Positions 9,033 through 18,400 of a stretch of DNA of 64,000 nt are shown here, piece by piece. The stretch is from Acidovorax sp. (GTDB lineage Bacteria > Pseudomonadota > Gammaproteobacteria > Burkholderiales > Burkholderiaceae_C), in the NCBI GenBank assembly GCA_031277855.1, contig JAITLO010000049.1, positions 50,716 through 114,715 of the forward strand, written 5' to 3'. The notes beneath the pieces were generated by a model. That model did no database searches and was not told where the DNA came from. It saw only the letters and a list, made by a program, of their open reading frames with translations. Every line of letters begins with the position of its first letter. The first letter of the stretch is position 1. The translations under genes and the position numbers were made by a program.

Positions 9033-10997
9033 ATGAAGCGCAATACCTATGACCTGCCCCGCCTGCTGGCGGAACTAGACCCCCATGCCGAGCTGGCCCA
9101 GCGCCATTTGTGGCTGATTCATGTCATTGCCTGGGTGCGCGCCGCGCGCCCCTCTACCGAAGCGGCCGTGGAGCGCGTGCGCCTGCTGCTGGATGCGCTG
9201 GAGGCCGACCCCGACGCAGCAGCCCGGCTACAGCTGTGGTGGCAGCACTGCATCAACACGGTGGACATCACCACGCTGCTGGCCGATTTTGGCTTTGCGC
9301 CGCGCACGGCTTTCTTCAGCGAAGTCACCGAGCGACTGCGCTACAAGCTGCTGCCGCACACGCCGGAGACCATAGACGCCTCCGAGCTGTTTGTACTGGC
9401 CCTGCACGATGATTTTGATGTGCGCTGGTTGCAGGCGCTGGATGAGCCCCTGCTGCTGCGCCTGTCCGCGCTGCTGCAGCCCGAGGGCAGCGCCGGCGCC
9501 GGCTTCTGGCAGCACGCGCTGCTGGGCGCCATCACCTATTGCGCAGGGCAGATCCTGTCCACCGGCTTTGCGCCCGAACTGCGCTTGCGCATGAGCGAAG
9601 AGATTCGCGACGCCCAGCCTTTTCACGCCCTGATCCACGACGTGGAAAGTCTGCGCGTGGAGGTGGTGCACGGCCTGCGCACACCTGACCGGCTGGAGCA
9701 GGCCGAGGCCCGCCTGCGCGAACGACTGGACGCCTGCCGCGCCGCCGTGGGCTCGGTGTATGCGCATTTTGCCTCCGAGGGCATTTCCGTGGGCCTGGTG
9801 TTCCGCCTGCGCCAGCTGCGCACCCGCATCGTGCGCGTGCGCCAGCTGCTGGACTGTTTGCTGTCCGAGCGCCCCCAGGTAGAGGCCGCCCGCCTGCTGG
9901 CCGGCTTTGTCTCCGTGGGCCGCGACCGCCACAGCCTGCGTGCGCTGTATGACGCCAACTCCTCGCTGCTGGCCGCCAAGATCACCGAGCGCAGCGCGGA
10001 AACCGGCGACCACTACATCACCCGCACCCCGCGTGAATACCTGGGCATGGTGCGCCGTGCTGCGGGCGGCGGTCTGGTGATGTCCTTCACCACGCTGATC
10101 AAGCTGGCCCTGCACGCGCTGGCGCTGTCGGCGTTCTGGGGCGGGTTTATTGCCGGGGTGAACTACGCCATCAGCTTTGTGCTGATCCAGCTGCTGCATT
10201 TCACCGTCGCCACCAAGCAGCCGGCCATGACGGCCCCCGCCATGGCGGCCAAGCTCAAGGACCTGGAGGCCAGCAACGCCGTCGAAGAGTTTGTCGACGA
10301 AGTCGCCAACCTCACCCGCTCGCAGGTGGCTGCCATTCTGGGCAATGTGCTGGTGGTGGCTCCGGCGGCCTTGGGCCTGTCGCTGCTGTGTCTGCGCTTT
10401 TGGGGGCATGCACCACTGGATGCGACCCATGCCATGCAGACCCTGGATTCGCTGAGCCTGCTGGGCCCCTCGGTGCTATTTGCCGCCTTTACCGGCGTGC
10501 TGCTGTATGCCAGCAGTATTCTCGGTGGCTGGGCCGAGAACTGGTTTGTGCTGCGGCGCATGGACTCTGCCATTCGCTACAACCCCAGCATCACCCAATT
10601 GCTGGGCCGCAAGCGCGCACAGCGCTGGTCCGACTTTCTGCGCCAGAACATCTCGGGCTTCACCTCCAATATTTCGCTGGGCTTTATGCTGGGCCTCACG
10701 CCCGCGATTGCGGGGTTTTTCGGACTGGGCCTGGAGGTGCGCCATGTCACACTGTCTTCAGGCCAGATCGGCGTGGCCACGGCCTCGCTGGGTTTAGGGG
10801 TGCTGCACCTGTCCGCTTTCTGGTGGGCTGTGGCCATGCTGCCCTTCAACGGCGCACTGAACGTGCTGGTCAGCTTCTCCCTGGCGTTCCGCACCGCCTT
10901 GCGGGCACACAACGTCACGGGCAAGGAGCGTTCACGCATTTATGCGGCCATCCGTCACCGTCTGCGCACCAGGCCTTTGAGCTTCTTCGCTCCCTGA
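9033..10997 (+). CDS. Gcr/SpecificRecomb-family membrane protein (annotated site-specific recombinase)
   Basis: 654 residues. This matches the family usually called site-specific recombinase Gcr (COG4389, PF10136), by overall architecture. The N-terminal half (to about residue 345) is soluble, helical and Arg/Leu-rich. The C-terminal half has several membrane segments, for example around LVMSFTTLIKLALHAL, ILGNVLVVAPAALGLSLLC, VLFAAFTGVLLYASS and LGVLHLSAFWWAVAMLPF. I see no tyrosine- or serine-recombinase catalytic motif, so the family name should not be read as evidence of recombination. It is probably in an operon with apaG (21-base gap). True function unknown. Confidence 0.85.
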   Translation: MKRNTYDLPRLLAELDPHAELAQRHLWLIHVIAWVRAARPSTEAAVERVRLLLDALEADPDAAARLQLWWQHCINTVDITTLLADFGFAPRTAFFSEVTERLRYKLLPHTPETIDASELFVLALHDDFDVRWLQALDEPLLLRLSALLQPEGSAGAGFWQHALLGAITYCAGQILSTGFAPELRLRMSEEIRDAQPFHALIHDVESLRVEVVHGLRTPDRLEQAEARLRERLDACRAAVGSVYAHFASEGISVGLVFRLRQLRTRIVRVRQLLDCLLSERPQVEAARLLAGFVSVGRDRHSLRALYDANSSLLAAKITERSAETGDHYITRTPREYLGMVRRAAGGGLVMSFTTLIKLALHALALSAFWGGFIAGVNYAISFVLIQLLHFTVATKQPAMTAPAMAAKLKDLEASNAVEEFVDEVANLTRSQVAAILGNVLVVAPAALGLSLLCLRFWGHAPLDATHAMQTLDSLSLLGPSVLFAAFTGVLLYASSILGGWAENWFVLRRMDSAIRYNPSITQLLGRKRAQRWSDFLRQNISGFTSNISLGFMLGLTPAIAGFFGLGLEVRHVTLSSGQIGVATASLGLGVLHLSAFWWAVAMLPFNGALNVLVSFSLAFRTALRAHNVTGKERSRIYAAIRHRLRTRPLSFFAP

Positions 10998-11126
10998 CGT
11001 GCTCCATCGCCCTCTGCCGGAGGGCTGCGGTGGTGACCTTGCACCAGTGCGGTAGTTCATGGCGCCCGCCGCCTTCCCTTGCGGGATGGCGGTGAGCCCG
11101 TATACAACGACAAACAAGGAGGTGCC

Positions 11127-12392
11127 ATGAGCGATATGCTGAGTTTTTGGTCCCAGTGGCTGCGCCCCTCGGCGGGCCTGCCCACCGTGCAGTGGGCTTT
11201 GCTGCTGGCACTGGCTTCGATTGGTGGCTACTGGTGCCAACGCTTTACCGGCGTTCCCAAGGTGGTGGGCTATGCCGTGGTGGGCACGTTGGCCGGCCTG
11301 CTGGGCATGACCGAGGCCCAATGGCCGCTGCATGGGCCGGTGCAGTTCCTGCTGGAGCTGGGTGTGGCCGTGGTGCTGTTTGAATGTGGCGCACGCATCA
11401 CATTGCGCTGGTTTCGCCACAACCCCATGGTGCTGGTGCAAAGCGTGCTGGAGTCGGCCCTGGCCTATGCCGCAGTGTTCTTTACGTTGCGCTGGCTGGA
11501 GATGCCGGTCCCTGTTGCCTCCGCCATGGGCATGATTGCCATGGCTTCGTCTCCGCTGCTGCTGCGGCGTCTGAGTGACGATATGCATGCCAGCGGCCCG
11601 GTCACCGACCGCGCCATGGTGCTGGCCACCTTGTCCACGCTGTATGCGCTGACCTTGGGCAGCGCCAAGGCAGAAATCTTTGCCCGCCCCGCCAATTCGC
11701 TGCTGGATGACATCTCGCCCGTGCTGGTGGTACTGGGCGTGTCGGTGCTGATGGCCACCGTGCTGGCAGCGCTGATACGGCTGTCACTGCGGGTGATGAG
11801 CCCCAGCAGCGAGAACACCTCCATCCTCATCCTGGCGCTGATTGCCGCGGCCTCTGCCGTGGCCGCCCACCTGGGCGGCTCGGCTCCGCTGGCCGCACTG
11901 CTGGCCGGCATGGTGCTCAAGCAGCTGCACCCCCGCCCCTGGGTCTGGCCGCGCCAACTGGGCACCGCCGCCAGCCTGCTGACCATGCTGAGCTTTGTGC
12001 TGGTGGCCAGCGTGGCTGCCAGCGCGCCGTGGAATCTGTCGGTCACCCTGGCCGTGCTGGCCCTGGTGGCCGTGCGGCTGCTGGCCAAGACCGTGGGTGT
12101 CTCTTTGGGCAATATCGGCTCGGGCAGCAGCTGGCGCCAGTCGGTATGGGTGGCCGGTGCCATGGCCCCCATGTCGGCCGTGGCATTGCTGCTGACCTCG
12201 CAGTTTGCCCATGCATCCCCCGAAGCAGGCCAGCTGATCGCCAGCCTGTCACTGCCCGCCATCTTGCTGCTGGAGCTGGCAGGCGCCATGCTGGCCACAC
12301 TGGCCCTGTACCGCGCAGGCGAAGGCGTGGGCCGGCGCGGCATGCGACACAGCCAGTCGCAGCCCACCGAAGGAGACCGCCATGGCGCTTGA
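11127..12392 (+). CDS. CPA2-type cation:proton antiporter (Kef-like membrane domain only)
   Basis: 421 residues from the ATG preceded by an ideal AAGGAGG (MSDMLSFWSQWL); the longer frame start lacks a ribosome site. About 12 hydrophobic segments span residues 20-415, beginning with VQWALLLALASIGGYW. The conserved stretch GVPKVVGYAVVGTLAGLLG and the later GSAPLAALLAGMVL resemble the Na+/H+ exchanger domain of KefB/C and YbaL-like proteins. No TrkA-N/RCK nucleotide-binding domain follows, so it lacks the ligand gating typical of KefB/C. Expected to exchange K+ or Na+ for H+ across the inner membrane; the substrate cannot be told. Its end overlaps the next gene by 11 bases. Confidence 0.85.
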   Translation: MSDMLSFWSQWLRPSAGLPTVQWALLLALASIGGYWCQRFTGVPKVVGYAVVGTLAGLLGMTEAQWPLHGPVQFLLELGVAVVLFECGARITLRWFRHNPMVLVQSVLESALAYAAVFFTLRWLEMPVPVASAMGMIAMASSPLLLRRLSDDMHASGPVTDRAMVLATLSTLYALTLGSAKAEIFARPANSLLDDISPVLVVLGVSVLMATVLAALIRLSLRVMSPSSENTSILILALIAAASAVAAHLGGSAPLAALLAGMVLKQLHPRPWVWPRQLGTAASLLTMLSFVLVASVAASAPWNLSVTLAVLALVAVRLLAKTVGVSLGNIGSGSSWRQSVWVAGAMAPMSAVALLLTSQFAHASPEAGQLIASLSLPAILLLELAGAMLATLALYRAGEGVGRRGMRHSQSQPTEGDRHGA

Positions 12393-13503
12393 AACCTTTC
12401 ACACCTCGGAGCCCCTGACCCTGGGCGTGGAGCTGGAGCTGCAGCTGGTCAACACCCATGACTATGACCTGGCGCCCTATGCCGAGGACATGCTGCGGCT
12501 GATGCACAAAACGCCGCTGCCCGGCTCCGTGGTGCCGGAGATGACCAGCAGCATGATCGAGATCTCCACCGACATCTGCCACAGCGCGGCCGAGGTGCTG
12601 AGCCAGCTCACCCCCATACGCGACGCCCTGGTCAAGAGTGCAGACAAGCTCAATATCGCCGTGATTGGCGGCGGCACCCACCCCTTCCAACAGTGGCACC
12701 AGCAGCGCATCTACGACAAGCCGCGCTTTCAGGAGCTGTCGGCTTTGTATGGCTACCTCTCCAAGCAGTTCACCATCTTTGGCCAGCATGTGCACATAGG
12801 CTGCCCCGGCCCGGACCAGGCCCTGCTGATGCTGCACCGCATGAGCCGCTACATACCGCACTGCATTGCACTGTCGGCCAGCAGTCCTTATGTGCAGGGC
12901 CAGGACACGGCGTTTGACTCGGCGCGGCTGAATTCCGTGTTTGCCTTTCCGCTGTCGGGCCGCGCGCCCTGCGTGCTGACGTGGAAGGAATTCGAGCAGT
13001 ACTTCGACAAAATGACCGCCACCGGCGTGGTCAAAAGCATGAAGGACTTTTACTGGGACATACGCCCCAAGCCCGAGTTCGGCACCATCGAAATCCGCGT
13101 CTTCGACACCCCGCTGAGCATCGAGCGCGCCGCCGCCCTGGCCGGCTATGTGCAATCGCTGGCGGCCTGGTTTATCGACACCCAACCCTTTACGCCGCAG
13201 GAAGACGACTACCTAGTCTACACCTACAACCGCTTCCAGGCCTGCCGCTTCGGGCTGGATGCGGTTTATGTGGACCCCGCCACCGGCGGCCATCTGCCAT
13301 TGGCGGATCACATTCTGCAAACCATGGACCTGATCGCCCCCCAGGCCGAACGCCTGGGCGCCACGCCCGCGCTGCAGGCACTGCGCACCGATATCCAGCG
13401 CCGCCACAACGACGCCCGCTGGCTGCGCGAGCGCCAGCAGGAGGAGCAGTTGCTGGCCGAAGTCGTGCGGCAAGCGGGATTGAGATTCAGAGGCTCCCCC
13501 TGA
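12382..13503 (+). CDS. ybdK: YbdK-family carboxylate-amine ligase (glutamate-cysteine ligase type 2 like)
   Basis: 373 residues, standard for the family. GCS2-type ATP-grasp-like signatures are visible: LTLGVELELQLV at the N-terminus, VPEMTSSMIEISTD, GGGTHPFQQW, GQHVHIGCPGPDQAL and EIRVFDTPLS. E. coli YbdK has weak glutamate-cysteine ligase activity in vitro; the physiological role is unknown. The start overlaps the antiporter gene by 11 bases and has a GGAGACC ribosome site, so the two are translationally coupled. The stop codon TGA is supplied by the first bases of a dispersed repeat (13496-13600). Confidence 0.93.
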   Translation: MALETFHTSEPLTLGVELELQLVNTHDYDLAPYAEDMLRLMHKTPLPGSVVPEMTSSMIEISTDICHSAAEVLSQLTPIRDALVKSADKLNIAVIGGGTHPFQQWHQQRIYDKPRFQELSALYGYLSKQFTIFGQHVHIGCPGPDQALLMLHRMSRYIPHCIALSASSPYVQGQDTAFDSARLNSVFAFPLSGRAPCVLTWKEFEQYFDKMTATGVVKSMKDFYWDIRPKPEFGTIEIRVFDTPLSIERAAALAGYVQSLAAWFIDTQPFTPQEDDYLVYTYNRFQACRFGLDAVYVDPATGGHLPLADHILQTMDLIAPQAERLGATPALQALRTDIQRRHNDARWLRERQQEEQLLAEVVRQAGLRFRGSP

Positions 13504-13600
13504 GCGGCTGCGCCGCTTCCCCCTCTTTAGGCGCTGCGCCGGAGGAGGACGACAGCCTCGCTGCGGGGCGGCCCTTGCTCGCCGTCCCGGGCCTGGAACG
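13496..13600 (+). repeat. Dispersed GC-rich gene-end repeat, family B, copy 1
   Basis: Starts CCCCCTGAGCGGCTGCG and includes CTTCCCCCTCTTT, GGAGGAGGACGAC and GCGGGGCGGCCCTTG. Copy 2 at 26301-26393 (reverse complement) shares these blocks in the same order, and a diverged copy lies at 29133-29210. Here the ybdK stop codon is part of the repeat. Confidence 0.75.
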
Positions 13601-13820
13601 CGCCAGTTTTTTGCGCGGTGTCCCTGGCGAAAGGGGCATGGCATGCGGCAGGGGTGGGCTCGCCCCCTGTCTTGGGTGTTGCCCCTTCCCCCGCCGGGGG
13701 AAGGCGGGGATGGGGGCTTGGCTTGGGCGTTTCTCCCTCGCCCGCTTGCGGGAGAGGGTGGGGGTGAGGGGCAGCCCCCCCATCACCCTGCCCCACAACA
13801 AAACCCCGACAATCACCGCC
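13504..13820. other. Intergenic region made mostly of repeats between ybdK and thiL
   Basis: 317 bases with no gene that I accept. It holds the family B repeat, a CCCCCGCC/GGGGG hairpin near 13689-13700 and the family A repeat at 13731-13771. Only the last 50 bases before thiL look like ordinary leader sequence. Confidence 0.7.
13731..13771 (+). repeat. Dispersed palindromic repeat, family A, copy 1
   Basis: TTCTCCCTCGCCCGCTTGCG followed by GGAGAGGGTGGGGGTGAGGGG. An inverted copy lies at 26172-26211; only the hairpin loop differs (CCCGCTTGCGGG here, CCCCTTTGGGG there). This looks like a REP/BIME-type element of the kind scattered in Burkholderiales genomes. Confidence 0.75.
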
Positions 13821-14798
13821 ATGGGTGAATTCGATCTGATCCGCCGTTTTTTCCAGCGCCCCGTGCGCCGTGCAGCCCTGGGCGTGGGCGATGACTGTGC
13901 GCTGTTGGCCCCGGCGCCTGGCATGCAGCTGGCCATCTCCAGCGACATGCTGGTAGAGGGGCGGCATTTTTTTGCCAATGTGGACCCGCGCCTGCTGGGC
14001 CACAAGGCACTGGCCGTGAACCTCAGCGACCTGGCTGCCTGCGGCGCCAAGCCGCTGGCCTTCACCCTGGCCTTGTCGCTGCCGCGCGCCGATGCGGACT
14101 GGTGCGCTGCCTTTGCCGAAGGCATGTTTGCCCTGGCCGAGCAGCATGACTGCGAGCTGGTCGGAGGCGACACCACGGCCGGGCCACTGAACATCTGCAT
14201 CACCGTTTTTGGCGAGCTGCCCGCCGGCCAGGCCCTGTTGCGCAGCGGCGCGCGCGCGGGCGATGACATCTGGGTCAGCGGCCACCTGGGCGATGCCCGC
14301 CTGGCGCTGGAGGCGCTGCTAGGCCAGCACCCGTTGCCTGCCGATCTGCTAACCCAGACCCGCACGCGGCTGGAAGCGCCCGCGCCCCGCGTGGCCCTGG
14401 GTCTGGCGCTGCGCGGCATTGCCAGCAGCGCGCTGGATGTGAGTGACGGCCTGTTGGGCGACCTGGGCCATATCCTGAAAGCCAGCGGCGTGGGCGCCCG
14501 CATCGACTGCAGTCTCACTACGCCATTGATAGCTGCCTACGCAGACATACAGCGCTCCGACACCATTTTTGACCGTGATTTTCTGCGTAGCTGCACCCTG
14601 GCCGGCGGCGATGATTACGAGCTGTGCTTCACCGCCCCGGCCGCAGCCCGCAATGCCGTGCTACAGGCCGGTGCCAGCAGCGCCACGCCCGTGACGCGCA
14701 TAGGCCGCATCGAAGCCGAGCCCGGCCTGCGGGTGGTTGATGGTGAGGGCCTGCCAGTGACTGCGGCGTTCACTTCCTTCGACCATTTCGCAACCTGA
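13821..14798 (+). CDS. thiL: Thiamine-monophosphate kinase
   Basis: 325 residues from the ATG giving MGEFDLIRRFF, which matches the family N-terminus; the longer open frame upstream runs through ybdK and repeats. It phosphorylates thiamine monophosphate to the diphosphate, the last step of thiamine biosynthesis, in the cytoplasm. AIR-synthase-fold motifs: GVGDDCALL, SDMLVEGRHF, GHKALAVNLSDLAACGAKP (metal-binding Asp), LVGGDTTAGP, ALDVSDGLLGDLGHI and AGGDDYELCFT. No strong ribosome site is seen. A very good terminator follows at 14900-14934. Confidence 0.96.
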   Translation: MGEFDLIRRFFQRPVRRAALGVGDDCALLAPAPGMQLAISSDMLVEGRHFFANVDPRLLGHKALAVNLSDLAACGAKPLAFTLALSLPRADADWCAAFAEGMFALAEQHDCELVGGDTTAGPLNICITVFGELPAGQALLRSGARAGDDIWVSGHLGDARLALEALLGQHPLPADLLTQTRTRLEAPAPRVALGLALRGIASSALDVSDGLLGDLGHILKASGVGARIDCSLTTPLIAAYADIQRSDTIFDRDFLRSCTLAGGDDYELCFTAPAAARNAVLQAGASSATPVTRIGRIEAEPGLRVVDGEGLPVTAAFTSFDHFAT

Positions 14799-15406
14799 GA
14801 AACACGCTCTGAACCCCGCTATGATGCAAGCGGGTGGCTATGCAGATCCTTCCTTCTCCTTTTGTAATCTAGGGTCTGCGCTCTCCATCCTCTTGCTCTG
14901 AGCGCGTGCAGCAATGCAGGTGCTCTTTTTTTTTGCCATATGACCCGTCCTGAATAGCGTTGACACCAAGGACTTGCAAAAAAGACAAGGAAGATGGAGC
15001 CAAGGGTGGCCAAACCGCTGCCGCGTTGACTTGCTTGGAGATCGGTGGTCGCATCAACGCGCCACGCAGTTTCTAATCGACGCTGGTGGCAGGATGGGAG
15101 AGGTCTCACGTCGTCGATACGTTTGTGCGTTCGATGGTTCTGTAGGCCTCTCCACCCCAACGCCTTCACCATCCAAGTTCTGCCGCACAGCAAGAACATG
15201 TTGCCGGCGCAGCTCGCCTCACAGCAGAGCGGAGAGGAGGCGAGCAGTAGGGGCCGCTTTTTCGCCTCCCTTTTGGGCTAAGCCCAAAGGGAGGCCGCCC
15301 GCCGGGGCGAATTCCCAGCTCCGAGCAACAAAGCCGCAAAAACTTCCCAAACCATAGCTTTCCCAGCACTCACACAATGCTGCAGCAGCCCATTTGGCTG
15401 CAAAAA
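14799..15406. other. Intergenic region between convergent thiL and autotransporter genes
   Basis: 608 bases with no credible gene. It contains the thiL terminator and a strong hairpin of about 14 bp at 15264-15295 (GCCTCCCTTTTGGGC and its complement, loop TAA, one bulge) without a U-run. A stretch near 14940-14966 (TGACCCGTCCTGAATAGCG, then TTGACACC) resembles the end of an insertion sequence; this is weak. Confidence 0.6.
14900..14934 (+). terminator. Rho-independent terminator of thiL
   Basis: An 11-bp stem (GAGCGCGTGCA pairing with TGCAGGTGCTC, one G-G mismatch and one G-U) with a GCAA tetraloop is followed by nine T residues. It lies about 100 bases past the thiL stop. Confidence 0.85.
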
Positions 15407-18400
15407 CTAGAAGCTCCAGCGCAGCTTCACATTGGCCGAGTGGTCCCGCTGTCCACTCCCCACTTCCCCCCGGTACCCCACCACCAACGCAGCCCTGCGC
15501 GACAAAGCCACTTCGCCCTCCAGCCCCAGCACCGCCGTGTTGCGTGCCAACGGTGCCCCGGCCACGGTGAAGTTCTGGCCGCCTTCAAACGCCATGGTCT
15601 TGCGGGTGGCCACATCACCAAAGGCATGGCGCCAGCCCACGGTGGCGCGCACACGAGTGTCCTTGCCAGCGATTTGGAAGTCGCTGTGCACCCGCAGGCC
15701 CAGTGTGGTGCTGGCCAGGTCATCGGTGCTAGATTGGCCTTTCAGCGCCGCAAAGCCGCCTGTTTCCTGGAAGCTGCCAGTGCGCTGCTGGCCCAAGCTC
15801 ACACCCACAAAGGGCTCAAACCCCAGCTTGTCGTACTGGCCGATGGCATAGCCCACTTCAGCAAACAACTGGGCCGTATTGGCGCTGTAGTTGGCCTTCA
15901 GGGTCTGTCCCAGGCTGGTCAGGTTGCGGGTGGTCTCAATGTCGTGCCAGGTGTAGGCCAAGCCGCCCAGCACATTGATGCGCGGGCCGGTGCCCGTGCC
16001 AAAGCTCTTGCCGCCGTAGACCGAGCCGCTATAGCTGTCCACCTTGGAGGTGGACGAGCGATCGGCCACCCGCCCGTCGGCGTTGGTGTAGCCCAGCGAT
16101 CCGCCCAGGCGCCAGCCGCTGGCGCCCACCTCCTGGTCCATGCCCAGGAACAGGCCATAGGTGCGCTGCTTGAGCTGCGCGGCATTGCCGTCGCCGTTGT
16201 AGGTCTGCCAGTGGCCCACCACCTCGGCCCAGGCGGGCAAGGCTTTGGACGACGGCCAGGCCGATGCGGGCAGCGGGCCGTCGCTTTGCGCCACGGGGGC
16301 GCCGGGGTGCATGCCGGCCGTCAGGTTGCTGCGCAGGTGGTTGCTGCTGATGCTGGGGGCACGCGCTCCCAGGCTGGTCAAACTGCCCACCACGCTGGCG
16401 TGGGTGTCACCCGAGAGGCTATCGAACGCCACATGCGCCGCATCCTTGGTCAGGCCTTGCACATACTGAAACAGCGCATGGCTGCTCGGCAGGTTTTCGA
16501 TGGCATTGGCCGCGGCGACCTGGTTGCTGGAGGTAGCTAGCGTCGCAAATGCGGTGTCATTGCGCTGCAGCTTGAGCGTCACATCGGTGGATGTATAGCC
16601 CAGGTTGGCGTCCAGGTAGGCGTAGTTCGAGGTGGCGGCATCAAACGCGCCAACAATGCTGCCAGCATGCAAAATGGTGTAGGTTTTTCCCACCTGGAAA
16701 TCGTTGGCGGCATTGGATTCGTTGCCCACGTGCAGCACGCTGCCGCCCAAAGTAGCCTTGCCCGCCACCTGAATCAGGCTGCTGCTGGTAGAGGTGGGAT
16801 CGGCCTTCACCTTGTAGATGGCGCCTTGCTCCAATGTCAGATCGCCCGCCACATGCAGCGCTCCGTAGGGTGTAGAGGCATCTCCCGCCGCAATCACAGC
16901 GCCACTTTGCACCGTGGTGGTCGTGCCAAGGCTGCCCGATGTTGCCGCACTGCCCACCGTTCCGGTGCCCGACAGCGTGGCGCCGCTGGCTACCGTGACG
17001 GTACCGCCCAACTGGCCGGTGCTGGTCAGCCGCAAGCTGCCTGCTACCACGTTGGTGCGGCCGGTATAGCCGCTGCTGTCGCCACTCAGCGTCAATGCGC
17101 CGGCGCCGGTCTTGGTCAGGCTGCCGCTGCCGCCGATCGCCTGGAGCAAGCTGGCATCGTTGGTCTGATTCAGCTCCAAGGCCGCGTTGTTGGTGATGGC
17201 GCCGCTGGCCAGATTGGCCACGGAAGCCACCAGGCCGCCAGCATCGATGGTCGTTGTGCCCGTAGAGGTATTGGCGCCGGCCAAGGTCAGCGTGCCTGCG
17301 CCGGTCTTGGTGAAGCTGCCCGTACCGCTGATCGTCTGGGTCAAGGTGGCGTCGCTGGCCTGGTTCAGCTCCAAGGCCGCGTTGTTGGTGATGGCACCGC
17401 TGCCCAGGTTGGCGACGGAAGCCACCAGGCCGCCCGTGCTGATGGTGGTTGTGCCCGTGGAGGTATTGGCGCCAGCCAAGGTCAGCGTGCCGACACCGGT
17501 CTTGGTGAAACTGCCCGTACCGCTGATCGCCTGGGTCAAGGTGGCGTCGCTGCCCTGGTTCAGCTCCAGCGTCGCGTTGTTGGTGATGGCGCCGGCGGCC
17601 AAACTCGCAGCAGAGGCCACCAGCCGGCCGGCTTGAATGGTCGTTCGACCCGTGCCGCTGTTGGCACCGGCCAACGTCACGGTGGACAATCCTTGCTTGA
17701 TCAGTTCGCCACCACCGCTGATGCTCCCAGTCAAGGTCATATCGTGGCTGCCGGCCAGGGTCAGATCCGCATCCAGCGCGATGGCATTGCCCAGCGCCAC
17801 CGCCGTATTGCTTTGCAACGCACTGGCGCCACCGACTTGCACAGCGCCCGTTCCCAGCGCGTTGTTGTGACCCACTTCCAGCGTGCCGCCATACAGGCGA
17901 GTGCCACCGCTGTAGCTGTTGTCGCCATTGAGCACCAGGGTGCCGCTGTCGAACTTGGCCAGCGTGGCGCTGCCGCTCAGCGCCACATCCAATGTGGCGG
18001 TATTGCCGGCGTCCACACGGATGGCCGCATAGCCGCTGCCGTTGTTGACCAGCTCCAGCTGCCCTCCCGTGGCACTGGCATCGGCCACCAAATGGTAGCC
18101 GTCGCTGGCAAACTGCATGCCCGTGGTGCGCTGTGTGCCTTGCACCGTCACCGTGCCAGCCTGGCCTTGGAACACCGCAAAACTATCGTTCCATGCCTGG
18201 TTGAAGCCCCCGTTGGCCGTGGACCAGTTTGCAAGGCTGCTGTTCCACACGCCGGCCCCTCCGGACACCACACCGTCATTGGCCGTGCCTGCACCATCCC
18301 AGAAGCGCACATTCGATTCCCCCCCCACCACCAGATTGACCTGGTTACCCACACTGGTCTGCACCTGCAAGTCTGCAGCTTGCACCCCCGTCGGCAAGGT

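Noticed and set aside
9033..10997. Taking the Gcr-family protein as a DNA recombinase
   Set aside because: No catalytic tyrosine or serine recombinase motif is visible and the C-terminal half is strongly hydrophobic; only the family name supports that function.
14936..15190. Insertion-sequence remnant downstream of thiL
   Set aside because: The TGACCCGTCCTGAATAGCG end-like string is suggestive, but no matching second end or transposase residue pattern could be found; too weak to list as a mobile element.
17181..17765. Regular repeats resembling a CRISPR array
   Set aside because: The 195-base period, in-frame coding content and near-identical whole units show protein repeats, not short repeats with unique spacers.
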